A stretch of 64,000 bases of DNA from M269 sp964625615 (lineage in GTDB: Bacteria > Pseudomonadota > Gammaproteobacteria > Enterobacterales > Alteromonadaceae): NCBI GenBank assembly GCA_964625615.1, contig CAZVDU010000002.1, positions 1 through 64,000 on the forward strand. The letters are read 5' to 3'. A program made the position numbers and the translations under genes. Below the pieces are notes generated by a model that had not been told where the DNA came from, made no database searches, and saw only the letters and a list, made by a program, of their open reading frames with translations. Positions 33,069-42,422 of the stretch are shown here, in pieces; within the stretch, counting starts at the first letter, position 1; each line of letters begins with the position of its first letter.

Positions 33069-35522
33069 ATGAAAAAGATAACAAAGAACCTTATATTACT
33101 GTCATCTATTGTCCTATTGTCGGCCTGTGGCGGTGGGACAACAGAAGTCACCGAGACGCCTTTACCACCGCCAACAGATTCTGCGCCTGTCACTTATACA
33201 GGGCCACCCGCAGCCACGGCTGATATTCAGCAATTCAGGCTTGCATTGTGGGACAACATATCGCCATTAGATCGTTGTGGTGATTGTCATGCGCAAAGTC
33301 AACAGTCACCGACATTTGCACGTAACGACGATATTAACTTAGCCTATGCAGAAGCCAATACGGTGGTTAATCTGGATAGCCCCAGAGATTCTCGAATGGT
33401 GACTTTTGTTGGTGAGGGACATAACTGCTGGCTAACCAGCATCGATGCTTGCACCGATATTTTAACCACTTGGATCAGCAATTGGGCAGGCGAGCCAGAG
33501 CAAGCCACTGACATACCGCTGGAAGCACCCGATGCAAGAACACCTGGCGCTAACCGTAATTTTCCAACCAGCCCTAGCCTTTTTGCTAACACTGTCTATC
33601 CAATACTGACAACATACTGTGTTGATTGTCATACCAACTCTGCCAGCATTCCTATATCTCCCTTTATTTCCTCCAGCGATATCGACGAGGCTTATCAAGC
33701 ATCTCGCTCACGTATTAATCTCGATATACCGGCAGACTCTCGCTTTGTAGGACGCATAAGGGACGAGTTTCATAACTGCTGGACTGATTGTGATGCTAAC
33801 GCAAATCAGCTTATAGAGGCTATACAGGCGATGGCTGCGGAGATACCGTTGACTGAACTTGATCCTAGTCTAGTTGCCAGTAATGCATTAACGCTAGTGG
33901 ATGGCACATTAGCTACAGGTGGTGGGCGCTTTGAACAGAATGTCATCGCTAAATATGAGTTTAGAACCGGATCGGGTAACACAGCATTCGATACTAGCGG
34001 AGTTGAGCCTGCATTAGATCTAACGCTAAGTGGCGGTGTCAATTGGGTAGGAGGGTTCGGTATTCAGTTGACCGATGGCAAAGCCCAAGGGTCAACTTCA
34101 GACAGCCGTAAGCTGCACGACCTGATTACAGCAACAAGCGAATTTTCGATAGAAGCTTGGGTAGCACCGGCTAATGTTACACAAGAGGGTCCGGCAAGAA
34201 TTGTGAGTTATTCTGGTGGTCCAACACAGCGCAACTTTACCTTAGGGCAAACCTTATACAGTTATGATGCACTGCTTCGAACCACGAATACTAATGCCAA
34301 TGGTGAACCAGCACTGACGACATCTGATGCCGACCAAGATTTACAAGCTGCTTTGCAACACGTGGTCATCAACTATGACCCGATTAATGGACGACAGATA
34401 TTCGTTAACGGTGTATTTACCGACGACATCGACGATATAGACGTTGGCTCATTCAATGAATGGGACGCTAGCTTTGCTTTCGTATTAGGTAACGAAGTAT
34501 CCAACGATATTCCTTGGGCAGGTACAATTAGACTTGTTGCTATCCACAATCGAACACTGACGCCTGAACAAATTGCGCAGAATTTCGATGTAGGTGTTGG
34601 AGAGCGATTTTTCTTACTCTTTGGTATAGAACAACAGACCGGTATCCCGCAAAGCTATATTGTCTTTGAGGCGAGTCAGTTTGATTCATTCAGTTACTTG
34701 TTTAGCGAGCCACGATTTGTCACCCTCGATAGTGATGCGACCATACCCGCTGTACCTTTGCGCGGTATGCGAATTGGTGTGAATGGTCGAGAGGCAAACT
34801 CTGGGCAAGCATTTATCAATGTTGAAACAAATATAAACCAATCTGATTACCAAGCAGGATTCGGTCAGCCATTATCAAGACTGGGGACGTTAGTCGCTCT
34901 AGAGCAAGGCCCGCAGGCGGATGAGTTTTTCTTAACCTTTGAGCAGCTTGGTGATTTTTCTAATGTGGTCGTCGAAGCAGAGCCACCAGCACCCTCTTCA
35001 CCGGTTGATCTTGAGCCACAATCGGATATTGGCTTACGACACTTCGCTGAAATAAACACCAGTATGTCAGCGTTGACGACTGTTCCTTTGACAACACCTC
35101 AAGTACAAGAAGACTTTGCGGCGCTACAACAACAGTTGCCTTCTGTCACTGATATAAGCGGCTTTTTATCGGCAAACCAAATGGCTGTTACTCAGCTGGC
35201 TATCAGTTACTGTGACAGATTGGTCGAAACGCCAAGTCTAAGAAACGGTTATTTTGAAGGGTTCGATTTTAACCGAGCCGCCAATGTCGCCTATGACACT
35301 GTTGGTCGGTCATTGATTACAACCCCTATTCTTGACCGCATGATCGGCATTGACATCGCCACACAACCTGACAGGGCATCAGTAGAAGCCGAGTTAAACA
35401 ACTTAATTGACAGGTTAACAGTCTGTGGCCCTAACGATACCTGCGATATTCAACACACACTCAATGTTGCTAAAGCCAGTTGCGCAGCGACATTAGGTAG
35501 CGCTGCAATGCTATTGCAGTAG
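33069..35522 (+). CDS. Diheme LamG-domain lipoprotein
   Basis: 817 residues from the ATG at 33069; a GTG at 33057 overlapping the previous stop (GTGA) is a possible coupled start. A lipobox (IVLLSAC) anchors the protein. Two similar heme domains follow: CGDCH (Cys70) and CVDCH (Cys184), each ending in HNCW, about 100 residues each, an internal duplication. A LamG/concanavalin-like domain lies at about residues 280-500 (FSIEAWVAP to IRLVAIHNRTL). The C-terminal third (about 500-817) is unassigned and has paired cysteines near the end. Cytochrome plus LamG fusions of this kind occur in planctomycete DUF1553-type loci next to DUF1501, as here. Confidence 0.85.
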   Translation: MKKITKNLILLSSIVLLSACGGGTTEVTETPLPPPTDSAPVTYTGPPAATADIQQFRLALWDNISPLDRCGDCHAQSQQSPTFARNDDINLAYAEANTVVNLDSPRDSRMVTFVGEGHNCWLTSIDACTDILTTWISNWAGEPEQATDIPLEAPDARTPGANRNFPTSPSLFANTVYPILTTYCVDCHTNSASIPISPFISSSDIDEAYQASRSRINLDIPADSRFVGRIRDEFHNCWTDCDANANQLIEAIQAMAAEIPLTELDPSLVASNALTLVDGTLATGGGRFEQNVIAKYEFRTGSGNTAFDTSGVEPALDLTLSGGVNWVGGFGIQLTDGKAQGSTSDSRKLHDLITATSEFSIEAWVAPANVTQEGPARIVSYSGGPTQRNFTLGQTLYSYDALLRTTNTNANGEPALTTSDADQDLQAALQHVVINYDPINGRQIFVNGVFTDDIDDIDVGSFNEWDASFAFVLGNEVSNDIPWAGTIRLVAIHNRTLTPEQIAQNFDVGVGERFFLLFGIEQQTGIPQSYIVFEASQFDSFSYLFSEPRFVTLDSDATIPAVPLRGMRIGVNGREANSGQAFINVETNINQSDYQAGFGQPLSRLGTLVALEQGPQADEFFLTFEQLGDFSNVVVEAEPPAPSSPVDLEPQSDIGLRHFAEINTSMSALTTVPLTTPQVQEDFAALQQQLPSVTDISGFLSANQMAVTQLAISYCDRLVETPSLRNGYFEGFDFNRAANVAYDTVGRSLITTPILDRMIGIDIATQPDRASVEAELNNLIDRLTVCGPNDTCDIQHTLNVAKASCAATLGSAAMLLQ

Positions 35523-35535
35523 AAACGAGATAATA

Positions 35536-37131
35536 ATGATGACAAAGAAACCAACGTTATCGGCAGATGCGCCACTTTTACATGATGATCATGCCAAGCC
35601 TAGATCCCGACGCGATTTCATTGCACAAGGCTTTATGGCTGGTGCGGGCTTGTTTTGTGGTGGTTCAGTCCTGAGCTTATTTGCAAACCCCAAAAAAGCC
35701 CATGCTCAACTTTCTCTAGACTTAGAAGCACTCAAATCGTCTTGCGGTATTGCAACTCAAGGGGCCGGTAGAATCCCCTTTATCTGCCTTGATTTAGCGG
35801 GCGGCGCCAATATAGCTGGTTCAAATGTATTAGTTGGCAGTCGAGGTGGACAACTCGACTTTTTGTCGACCGCAGGATACAGCCGACTAGGATTGCCTGG
35901 TGATATGATCCCGTCAATCGCGAACCCAGCTACTGGGCTTAGTGATTTTGTTAATAATGAGTTAGGCTTGGCTTTTCATAGTGACAGTGGCTTTTTACGT
36001 GGGATGCTTGAAAAAGTATCTGTCGCCAATCGAGTCAATATCAATGGTGCAGTTATACCTGCCCGCTCGGAAAATGACACAGGCAACAACCCTCATAACC
36101 CTATGTATGGCATTAATCGGGTTGGTGCAGATGGCTCTTTACTGACTTTGATTGGATCACGTAATTCTGATTCGGGCGGCAACTCTATGGCTCCTGCCAT
36201 GATGATTGACCCAACAGCACGACCTACTAAAGTCGACAGACCGTCTGATGTGACAGGGCTTGTCGATACGGGAGACCTCGTCGGCTTGCTCAGTCAGCAA
36301 GATTCCGTTGCAGTAATGGAATCCATACAGCGTATCAGCGACATGAAATTAGGCCACGTCAACACACAGATTACAACCGATGATGTTGTTAAAGATCTGG
36401 TACGCTGTGGTTATGTTCAAAGTGCAGATATCACCGACCGATTTGGTGATCCTTCGTCGTTAGACCCTGAAGCGGATGCAGACATTGTCGGCCCCGACGG
36501 TATATTTACGCAAGAAGAGTTTGATTCAGACAACGAGTTTCGAAAAACAGCCTCTGTTATGAAGCTCGTTGTAAATGGCTTCGCGGGGGCTGGCACGATT
36601 ACCATGGGTGGGTACGATTACCACACCGGAAATAGATCCACGGGTGAAGTGCGTGACTTACGCGCAGGCCGGGTGATGGGAGCTTGCCTGGAATACGCTG
36701 CACGCATAGGTGTGCCATTAATGTTGTATGTATGCAGCGATGGCGGCGTGTTCAGCAACGGTACTATTGATGACTCTGTAGATGGACGCGGTAAAGGTGT
36801 CTGGACGGGTGATAACTCATCGACCGCAGCCTCTTTCTTTATGGTATACAACCCGGGCGGCACGCCTCAAATCATTGGCGCCACACCAGAGCAACAAGCC
36901 AATCATCAACAACTTGGTTTTATGCGCCGAGAAGGTTCTGTTGAAACGGCAGGAACGCCAGCGGCGAACAACGTCAATCTGTTAGTTGAAACTGTCATAC
37001 TCAATTATATGGCGCTACACGGTGAACAAGGGCAATTCGCCAATCTATTTCCACAACATGGTTTGGGGAACAATAATTTGCGAGACAGCTTGACGGCTTT
37101 CCAGCCTATAGTAAACGGGTCAATTGCTTGA
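35536..37131 (+). CDS. Tat-exported DUF1501-like protein
   Basis: 531 residues with a twin-arginine signal (SRRDFIAQG, Arg25-Arg26) cleaved near AHA-QL, so it is exported folded, probably with a cofactor or metal. The body shows IPFICLDLAGGANIAGSN at the start and GGYDYHTGN (His363) later, which correspond to the GG-x-D-x-H element of DUF1501 (alkaline phosphatase/sulfatase superfamily). Other landmarks are PARSENDTGNNPHNPMYGIN and SDGGVFSNG. The family is found beside large cytochrome proteins in planctomycetes and gammaproteobacteria; its enzyme activity is not established. It starts 13 bases after the diheme lipoprotein stop. Confidence 0.8.
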   Translation: MMTKKPTLSADAPLLHDDHAKPRSRRDFIAQGFMAGAGLFCGGSVLSLFANPKKAHAQLSLDLEALKSSCGIATQGAGRIPFICLDLAGGANIAGSNVLVGSRGGQLDFLSTAGYSRLGLPGDMIPSIANPATGLSDFVNNELGLAFHSDSGFLRGMLEKVSVANRVNINGAVIPARSENDTGNNPHNPMYGINRVGADGSLLTLIGSRNSDSGGNSMAPAMMIDPTARPTKVDRPSDVTGLVDTGDLVGLLSQQDSVAVMESIQRISDMKLGHVNTQITTDDVVKDLVRCGYVQSADITDRFGDPSSLDPEADADIVGPDGIFTQEEFDSDNEFRKTASVMKLVVNGFAGAGTITMGGYDYHTGNRSTGEVRDLRAGRVMGACLEYAARIGVPLMLYVCSDGGVFSNGTIDDSVDGRGKGVWTGDNSSTAASFFMVYNPGGTPQIIGATPEQQANHQQLGFMRREGSVETAGTPAANNVNLLVETVILNYMALHGEQGQFANLFPQHGLGNNNLRDSLTAFQPIVNGSIA

Positions 37132-37312
37132 CCTTATAAAATTTAGGGCTAACCCTATCATGAAAAATTATGATAAAAATTAGCTAATCCAGTACTCAAA
37201 CTCAAAAACATGGCAAAATAAAAGGCTAAACAACGCGTTCAATTCATGAATGAGTTCAGCATGAGTACAAAACATTGGATACCTCTTTAAACAACATCCG
37301 TCATACTAATTC

Positions 37313-38473
37313 ATGAGTGGTATTCATTATGTGTTTTTCACTCAATTTAGTATTACTTTCGTTTTAGCCGCCGTTTTTTTCATTACATGGCGATTTATAG
37401 AACGTAAACCACATACTTTTTTTTGGTTCCTCGCTTTTAGTGCTGCCATGTTAAATATGGTCATTAATGCGTCGAGAGATTTGTTTCCAGACAATAACTG
37501 GTATTGGATCATCGTCAACTGCTCATCTTTACTAGTACAAGGCCTCTCGTTGGCAGGCTTTCGGTCTCGATCCGGTATGAAGCCTTTATCAAATTACTGG
37601 TTGTTTTACTTCCTATGTGTAGAAGGGCTTATCGTACTCTTTACATTAGGTTTCCCGCACATGGGTTTACGCATGATGTTCACACCATTATCAGGTGCCA
37701 TCACAATGGCAGGCAGTATCTGGGCAATATCGAAGTTCGGGGAACGACTTTGCCATGCCGGTTGGGGAGCAGTCAGCATGATAGGCATCCATGCGGTATT
37801 ACAGTTCCTCAGTGCAATACTTGCGTTAATGCAGGGGGAGTTTCGACAAGAAGACTATCTAGAATTATATAGGGAGTTTAACTTTCTCTTCATGCCTGCA
37901 GCATTCACCGGTGTCGGCATATTCACAGGCTTGTTATTAGCCAATGATCTCGCTATGCGTATGAAAAACTTAGCCATGACAGATCAATTGACAAAATTGA
38001 TGAATAGACGAGGCTTTGAACAAGTAACACAACAATGCCTCGCCAACTCAAAAAGAAGTCGATACCCCATGTGTGTTGTTATGGCCGATGTCGACCATTT
38101 TAAAAAAATTAATGATAAGTACGGGCATGCTAATGGAGACAGGGCTTTATCTTTGTTTTCTAAAACATTAACTAATGAGCTTAGGCAATCCGACATTATT
38201 GGCCGGCTGGGCGGTGAAGAGTTCGCTGTGCTACTACAAAACACAACAAAATCTCAATGCTTAAGCTTATTTGAGAGATTCAGAGAAGTGCTTTCAACAC
38301 ACTCTATCGATACAGAAAAAGGCGCATTTTCATTAACGTCAAGTTTTGGGATAGCCGAGGTAGGTGCTACTGATGTTGATATTCATACGTCATTGAGTCT
38401 CGCTGATAAGGCACTCTATTCAGCGAAGGCTTCAGGTCGAGATAGGGTTGTATTATACCAACCCGACAAGTAA
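37313..38473 (+). CDS. Membrane diguanylate cyclase (GGDEF)
   Basis: 386 residues. Six or seven membrane helices fill residues 10-215. The GGDEF domain (about 222-384) has the substrate motif GRLGGEEFAVLL, so it should be active, and an RxxD inhibitory site (RQSD) just before it for product feedback. The metal-binding segment VVMADVDHFKKINDKYGH is intact. It makes c-di-GMP from GTP. No EAL domain is attached. It stands alone after the cytochrome locus; an HD-GYP-type protein lies at 57217-58365 in the same window. Confidence 0.95.
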   Translation: MSGIHYVFFTQFSITFVLAAVFFITWRFIERKPHTFFWFLAFSAAMLNMVINASRDLFPDNNWYWIIVNCSSLLVQGLSLAGFRSRSGMKPLSNYWLFYFLCVEGLIVLFTLGFPHMGLRMMFTPLSGAITMAGSIWAISKFGERLCHAGWGAVSMIGIHAVLQFLSAILALMQGEFRQEDYLELYREFNFLFMPAAFTGVGIFTGLLLANDLAMRMKNLAMTDQLTKLMNRRGFEQVTQQCLANSKRSRYPMCVVMADVDHFKKINDKYGHANGDRALSLFSKTLTNELRQSDIIGRLGGEEFAVLLQNTTKSQCLSLFERFREVLSTHSIDTEKGAFSLTSSFGIAEVGATDVDIHTSLSLADKALYSAKASGRDRVVLYQPDK

Positions 38474-38493
38474 AAAGCAGATTGAGATCTGCT
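38472..38493 (-). terminator. Intrinsic terminator of the chemoreceptor gene
   Basis: On the minus strand a 7-bp stem (AGCAGAT/ATCTGCT, four-base loop) is followed by TTTTT. It overlaps the last bases of the chemoreceptor stop and touches the stop of the opposing GGDEF gene. Confidence 0.65.
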
Positions 38494-40117
38494 AATTAGA
38501 GACCTTAAATTGCTGCATTGAGCGATTCAACTCTTGGCTCTGAATCAGTAAGTCAGCATTTTGTTGTTGCATTTTGACGGTATTTTCAGAAGCCTCAGTA
38601 GAAAGCACAGAAATCGTTTTGATACGCTGATCAACTCCTTCACTCGCTTCGGCTTGTTGTTGAGTACTGTCAGCCATATCAGTATTCATGAGAGAGATTT
38701 CGTCCATCAATGCACGTATCTGGGCGATCTCTTTTGTTACTGACTCAGCTTTCTCTACGCTGTCTTCGATCATATCGGTATTACTCTGAATAGCACCAAC
38801 AACCTGCCCTGTACCTTTTTGTAGTTTCTCAATGTTTGTATGGATTTCTGCGGTAGACACTGTCGTGCGTTCTGCCAAGGTTCGAACTTCATCAGCGACC
38901 ACTGCGAAGCCACGCCCCTGTTCACCAGCCCTAGCTGCTTCTATCGCTGCATTCAGCGCTAGTAGGTTTGTTTGCTCAGCAATGCCGCTAATCACTTCCA
39001 AGATGTTGCCAATATCATCTGTATCTTTTTGAAGCTGTGTTACCAGTTCCGTCGTTTTTTCAGCTGACTTGGATAGGCCATCTATATCAGCCGACATGGC
39101 TTGAACAAAATTATCACTTCGGTCTGCAACATTATTAGCTTCATTGACACGCTCTTTCGTACTGTCAGCGTTTTTAGCGACCAACTGGATAGCCTGATTC
39201 ATGTCTGATATTGCCTCCGCCACCTGATGCACTTCGGCAGATTGGGTTCCAATACTCTGACTAATGGCATCTGTCTGCAAACTAAACTCTTGATTTGATT
39301 GCTCTATAACCTTCGCTGCATCCAATGCATGAATAACGGACACTTCGATTTTTTTCATCATTTCATCGAAATGTCTAGCGATTACTCCCACTTCGCAATG
39401 AGATGCCAATTCAGCTCGCCCACTCAAATCTGAGCTTTTCTCAATACCTTGAATGGTGTTAAGTAAACTGTTTAAGGGGTTCACAATACTCTTGAAAACT
39501 GCCCAGGCGATAACAATGGCAATAACAATTGCCGTGAGGATTAGAATAATCGCATTGGTGTTTGTGCTTTCTATCGACGAAGTGGCATTGCTATAAAAAC
39601 CGTTGCCTTTCACTTCAGCGTAATCGACAATTTCGTAAAACCGCTGAGACAACTCTTTCTCTTGTTGCATGAATGTTTCATAAGCTTCGCCAGTGGATTC
39701 TCCGCTATCGAGTAGCCTTTGCGTCACTCTGACCCAATCTTCGAACAAGTCAGTTGAAGTCCTTGCTAGTGCTTTGCCTTCATCTCCTAGTATTCGATCA
39801 TTAACAATAGCTAAGTGTTCGCGAGTAACCTCCTCAGCATCTGCAACTTGTCGAACTGCTGAGATTTTTAACGCTTGTTGTGTAGCTGGATTAGTCGCAT
39901 CCCTAACAAATACTCCAATCTTTAGCACGTTGGCATAGGCAAGCGCGGATGCGCGAGTCACCGTTAATGGGTGACGATGCATTTTATCGACAATATCACC
40001 AAGTTTACCAATCGAATTAAATTGGATAAACGACATGACCAACATCAGAACAATCATGACAGCAAAAGCAGCGATCAGGCGCTGTTTTATTGTGACATTG
40101 TGGAAAAATTCATGCAT
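38492..40117 (-). CDS. Methyl-accepting chemotaxis protein
   Basis: 541 residues: a membrane helix near 12-32, a four-helix-bundle-type periplasmic domain (about 33-185), a second helix near 190-210 (ILILTAIVIAIVIAWAVF), a HAMP domain (about 210-265) and a long cytoplasmic signalling coil. The hairpin tip EAARAGEQGRGFAVVADEV is the highly conserved CheA/CheW contact. It detects an unknown extracytoplasmic signal and controls flagellar or type IV pilus movement. No che genes are adjacent. Ends at a clear terminator. Confidence 0.95.
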   Translation of the reverse strand: MHEFFHNVTIKQRLIAAFAVMIVLMLVMSFIQFNSIGKLGDIVDKMHRHPLTVTRASALAYANVLKIGVFVRDATNPATQQALKISAVRQVADAEEVTREHLAIVNDRILGDEGKALARTSTDLFEDWVRVTQRLLDSGESTGEAYETFMQQEKELSQRFYEIVDYAEVKGNGFYSNATSSIESTNTNAIILILTAIVIAIVIAWAVFKSIVNPLNSLLNTIQGIEKSSDLSGRAELASHCEVGVIARHFDEMMKKIEVSVIHALDAAKVIEQSNQEFSLQTDAISQSIGTQSAEVHQVAEAISDMNQAIQLVAKNADSTKERVNEANNVADRSDNFVQAMSADIDGLSKSAEKTTELVTQLQKDTDDIGNILEVISGIAEQTNLLALNAAIEAARAGEQGRGFAVVADEVRTLAERTTVSTAEIHTNIEKLQKGTGQVVGAIQSNTDMIEDSVEKAESVTKEIAQIRALMDEISLMNTDMADSTQQQAEASEGVDQRIKTISVLSTEASENTVKMQQQNADLLIQSQELNRSMQQFKVSN

Positions 40118-40319
40118 ACAAAAATCCTTACTGAGATTAAAGCTTAGACTACATGGTTCTCAATTATTTGACAAAACTGCATTTTAATAACGAAATAGAA
40201 TTAACCCTTCCATCCATAAGAACAGTGTAGAACTGTATCGGCTCCTTGCAACAGACCTTTTGCACTAATATTCCAATCTCATAAACACTCGTTTACAAAC
40301 TGCTTAAGTAATGGCTTTA

Positions 40320-40856
40320 TTACTTCAACTTACTGGCAAATTTCTGCTTAAACTTTTTGAGTTTAGGCGCAACAACCATGTTGCAGTATTGGTTTTGAGG
40401 ATTTTGTGCAAAATAGTCTTGGTGTAAGTCCTCAGCTTGAGAGTAATTATTTACCGCTATAACTTCTGTCACCACAGGATCAGGCCAAATCGCCATCTCT
40501 TCAATTTCTTTAATAATGGCTTCAGCTTCAGCTTTTTGAGATTCGTCATGGAAGAAAATCGCACTACGGTATTGTGTACCAACATCATTGCCCTGGCGAT
40601 TGAGCTGTGTTGGGTTGTGTAGAGCGAAGAATATCTCTAGTAAATCTCTATAGCTGAGTGCATCAGCATCGAAGTTAACCTGAACAACTTCTGCGTGGCC
40701 GGTATTTCCGGTACAAACTTCTTTGTAGGTAGGGTTGTTCGTATGTCCGCCAGCATAACCCGCATAAGCTATATCCACGCCTTGCACCGAATTAAGGGCT
40801 GACTCAATACACCAGAAACATCCGCCAGCCAGTGTGGCCTGTTGAATATTCGCCAT
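40320..40856 (-). CDS. msrA: Peptide methionine-S-sulfoxide reductase MsrA
   Basis: 178 residues. The catalytic motif GGCFWC (Cys13) at the N-terminus and the segments YAGYAGGHTNNPTYKEVCTG, HAEVVQVNFD and DLHQDYFAQNPQN are all diagnostic of MsrA. It reduces the S form of methionine sulfoxide in oxidised proteins using thioredoxin. No MsrB domain is fused. Cytoplasmic, single gene; the chemoreceptor lies downstream on the same strand after a 200-base spacer that shows only a weak AT stem over the msrA stop. Confidence 0.96.
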   Translation of the reverse strand: MANIQQATLAGGCFWCIESALNSVQGVDIAYAGYAGGHTNNPTYKEVCTGNTGHAEVVQVNFDADALSYRDLLEIFFALHNPTQLNRQGNDVGTQYRSAIFFHDESQKAEAEAIIKEIEEMAIWPDPVVTEVIAVNNYSQAEDLHQDYFAQNPQNQYCNMVVAPKLKKFKQKFASKLK

Positions 40857-41183
40857 TTTATATCCTCTAAATACTTATACCATATGATATAACAACATCT
40901 TACTAATTGAACAAAGACCTTTAGCTTTAACGTTGTCTTTCAATAGGAACGCTTTTCAACAGTTTAAGCCAATCATATAGCGGGAGCTATGAGTTTGTGC
41001 GCCATATCCACTCAAATACACCAGTATATACGTAAAATGATGTAACGGCTGGTTAACGCATGATTTCTAAGCTCTAAAAGACATTTACCCGCTTGGCTGT
41101 TAACATTCCCCAAATTAACACTCTATTAACGTGTTTTTAGAGCGTGTTGTAACAATAAAATAAGAATATTCAAAGGTGAATGA
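40857..41183. other. Intergenic region between divergent msrA and NSS transporter
   Basis: About 330 bases with no gene. The two divergent promoters must be here. A 9-bp inverted repeat (GCTCTAAAA / TTTTAGAGC) spaced by some 60 bases lies just upstream of the transporter; significance unknown. Confidence 0.4.
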
Positions 41184-42422
41184 ATGAGCGCAAATCGTGA
41201 ACAATTTGGCTCCCGCTTAGGGTTTGTACTGGCCGCAGCAGGGTCTGCTGTAGGCATAGGTAATATGGTGGGTTTTCCTGTTGCAGCAACGAAAAATGGT
41301 GGTGGCGCTTTTTTGCTTATCTATACACTGTTTGTCATTGTAATTTGCCTTCCAGTTATGGTGGCAGAGATGGCATTAGGTCGAAACACACAAAAAGACC
41401 CGCTCGGTGCTTATAACAAATTATCCAATAGCTCTCCCGGTTGGAAGCTNNNNNNNNNNNNNNNNNNNNNNNNNNNNNNNNNNNNNNNNNNNNNNNNNNN
41501 NNNNNNNNNNNNNNNNNNNNNNNNNNNNNNNNNNNNNNNNNNNNNNNNNGTTATTTTTGTTCTTACGCTAGATAACGCTTTTGCCGGCGTTAAGTACTAT
41601 ATCCTCCCTGATTTTAGTGCGATAAATGCCAGCGTAGTGAGTGCAGCACTTGGGCAAGCCTTCTTTTCATTATCTCTTGGTATGGGGATTATGATCACTT
41701 ATGGCTCATATTTAGGTCGTGAAAATGCTGTTCCTGGATCAGCCAAACTCGTCGCATTAACCGATACAGCTGTGGCGTTTACCGCCGGCTTAATGATTTT
41801 ACCGGCCATATTCTCTTTCAACCCAGAGACGAATACAGCGGATTTAAGTGATTCGTCTGTCGGTATGATTTTTACTTTTTTACCTAAGATATTTTTAGCG
41901 CTGCAAACAACCATAGGCTATGTTGGGGCAAGCGCAGTCGCTAGTATCTTTTTCCTGTTAGTATTCTTTGCAGCCATTACGTCTGTCGTGTCTATTATTG
42001 AAGTGCCGGTCGCCGCACTTATGGGTGAAAAGCAATACAGCCGTAAGAAAGCGCTAAGTACGCTAAGTGTCTTACTGATTGCTATGGTTATACTGTCAGC
42101 GACATCGTTCGGCATGATTGGCTTTTTAACTGAGTTTACGCAGTATGCAGGCCAAACAAAATCCATGTTCGATATCATTGTTGATGTATTCTACGACACT
42201 ATTTTGCCGCTCAACGGTCTGTTGGTCTGTATCTTCGTTATCTATCGTTGGAAGAAAAGTAACTTCGACGCAGAACTGGAAACCGGCGATCCGAACTATA
42301 AGGGAAGCTTTTTCGAGAAATATGTAAACTTCTCTGTAGGGACCTTTATTCCGGTGATCCTCTTCTTAGTTTTCGTTAATACTGTGGCCATTAAATTCTT
42401 TGGTACTAGCCTAATCGGTTAA
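41184..42422 (+). CDS. NSS-family Na+-dependent transporter, interrupted by gap
   Basis: The start (FGSRLGFVLAAAGSAVGIGNM) has the conserved Na+/substrate-binding unwound helix 1 of the LeuT/NSS family, and MVAEMALGRNTQ is the next landmark. A 100-N gap at 41450-41549 removes part of the middle. The remainder has the repeated helices expected (LGQAFFSLSLGMGIMITYGS, helix 6 region; SVVSIIEVPVAALM, helix 8 region). NSS transporters import amino acids or small organic solutes with Na+. RBS AAAGGTGA precedes the ATG. The last four bases overlap the opposing epimerase-like gene. Confidence 0.92.
   Translation: MSANREQFGSRLGFVLAAAGSAVGIGNMVGFPVAATKNGGGAFLLIYTLFVIVICLPVMVAEMALGRNTQKDPLGAYNKLSNSSPGWKXXXXXXXXXXXXXXXXXXXXXXXXXXXXXXXXXXVIFVLTLDNAFAGVKYYILPDFSAINASVVSAALGQAFFSLSLGMGIMITYGSYLGRENAVPGSAKLVALTDTAVAFTAGLMILPAIFSFNPETNTADLSDSSVGMIFTFLPKIFLALQTTIGYVGASAVASIFFLLVFFAAITSVVSIIEVPVAALMGEKQYSRKKALSTLSVLLIAMVILSATSFGMIGFLTEFTQYAGQTKSMFDIIVDVFYDTILPLNGLLVCIFVIYRWKKSNFDAELETGDPNYKGSFFEKYVNFSVGTFIPVILFLVFVNTVAIKFFGTSLIG
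41450..41549. other. Assembly gap (100 N)
   Basis: Exactly 100 N inside the NSS transporter gene; true length unknown. Confidence 0.99.

Noticed and set aside
38561..38743. Plus-strand ORF antisense to the chemoreceptor
   Set aside because: Shadow of the highly conserved signalling region; no independent support.
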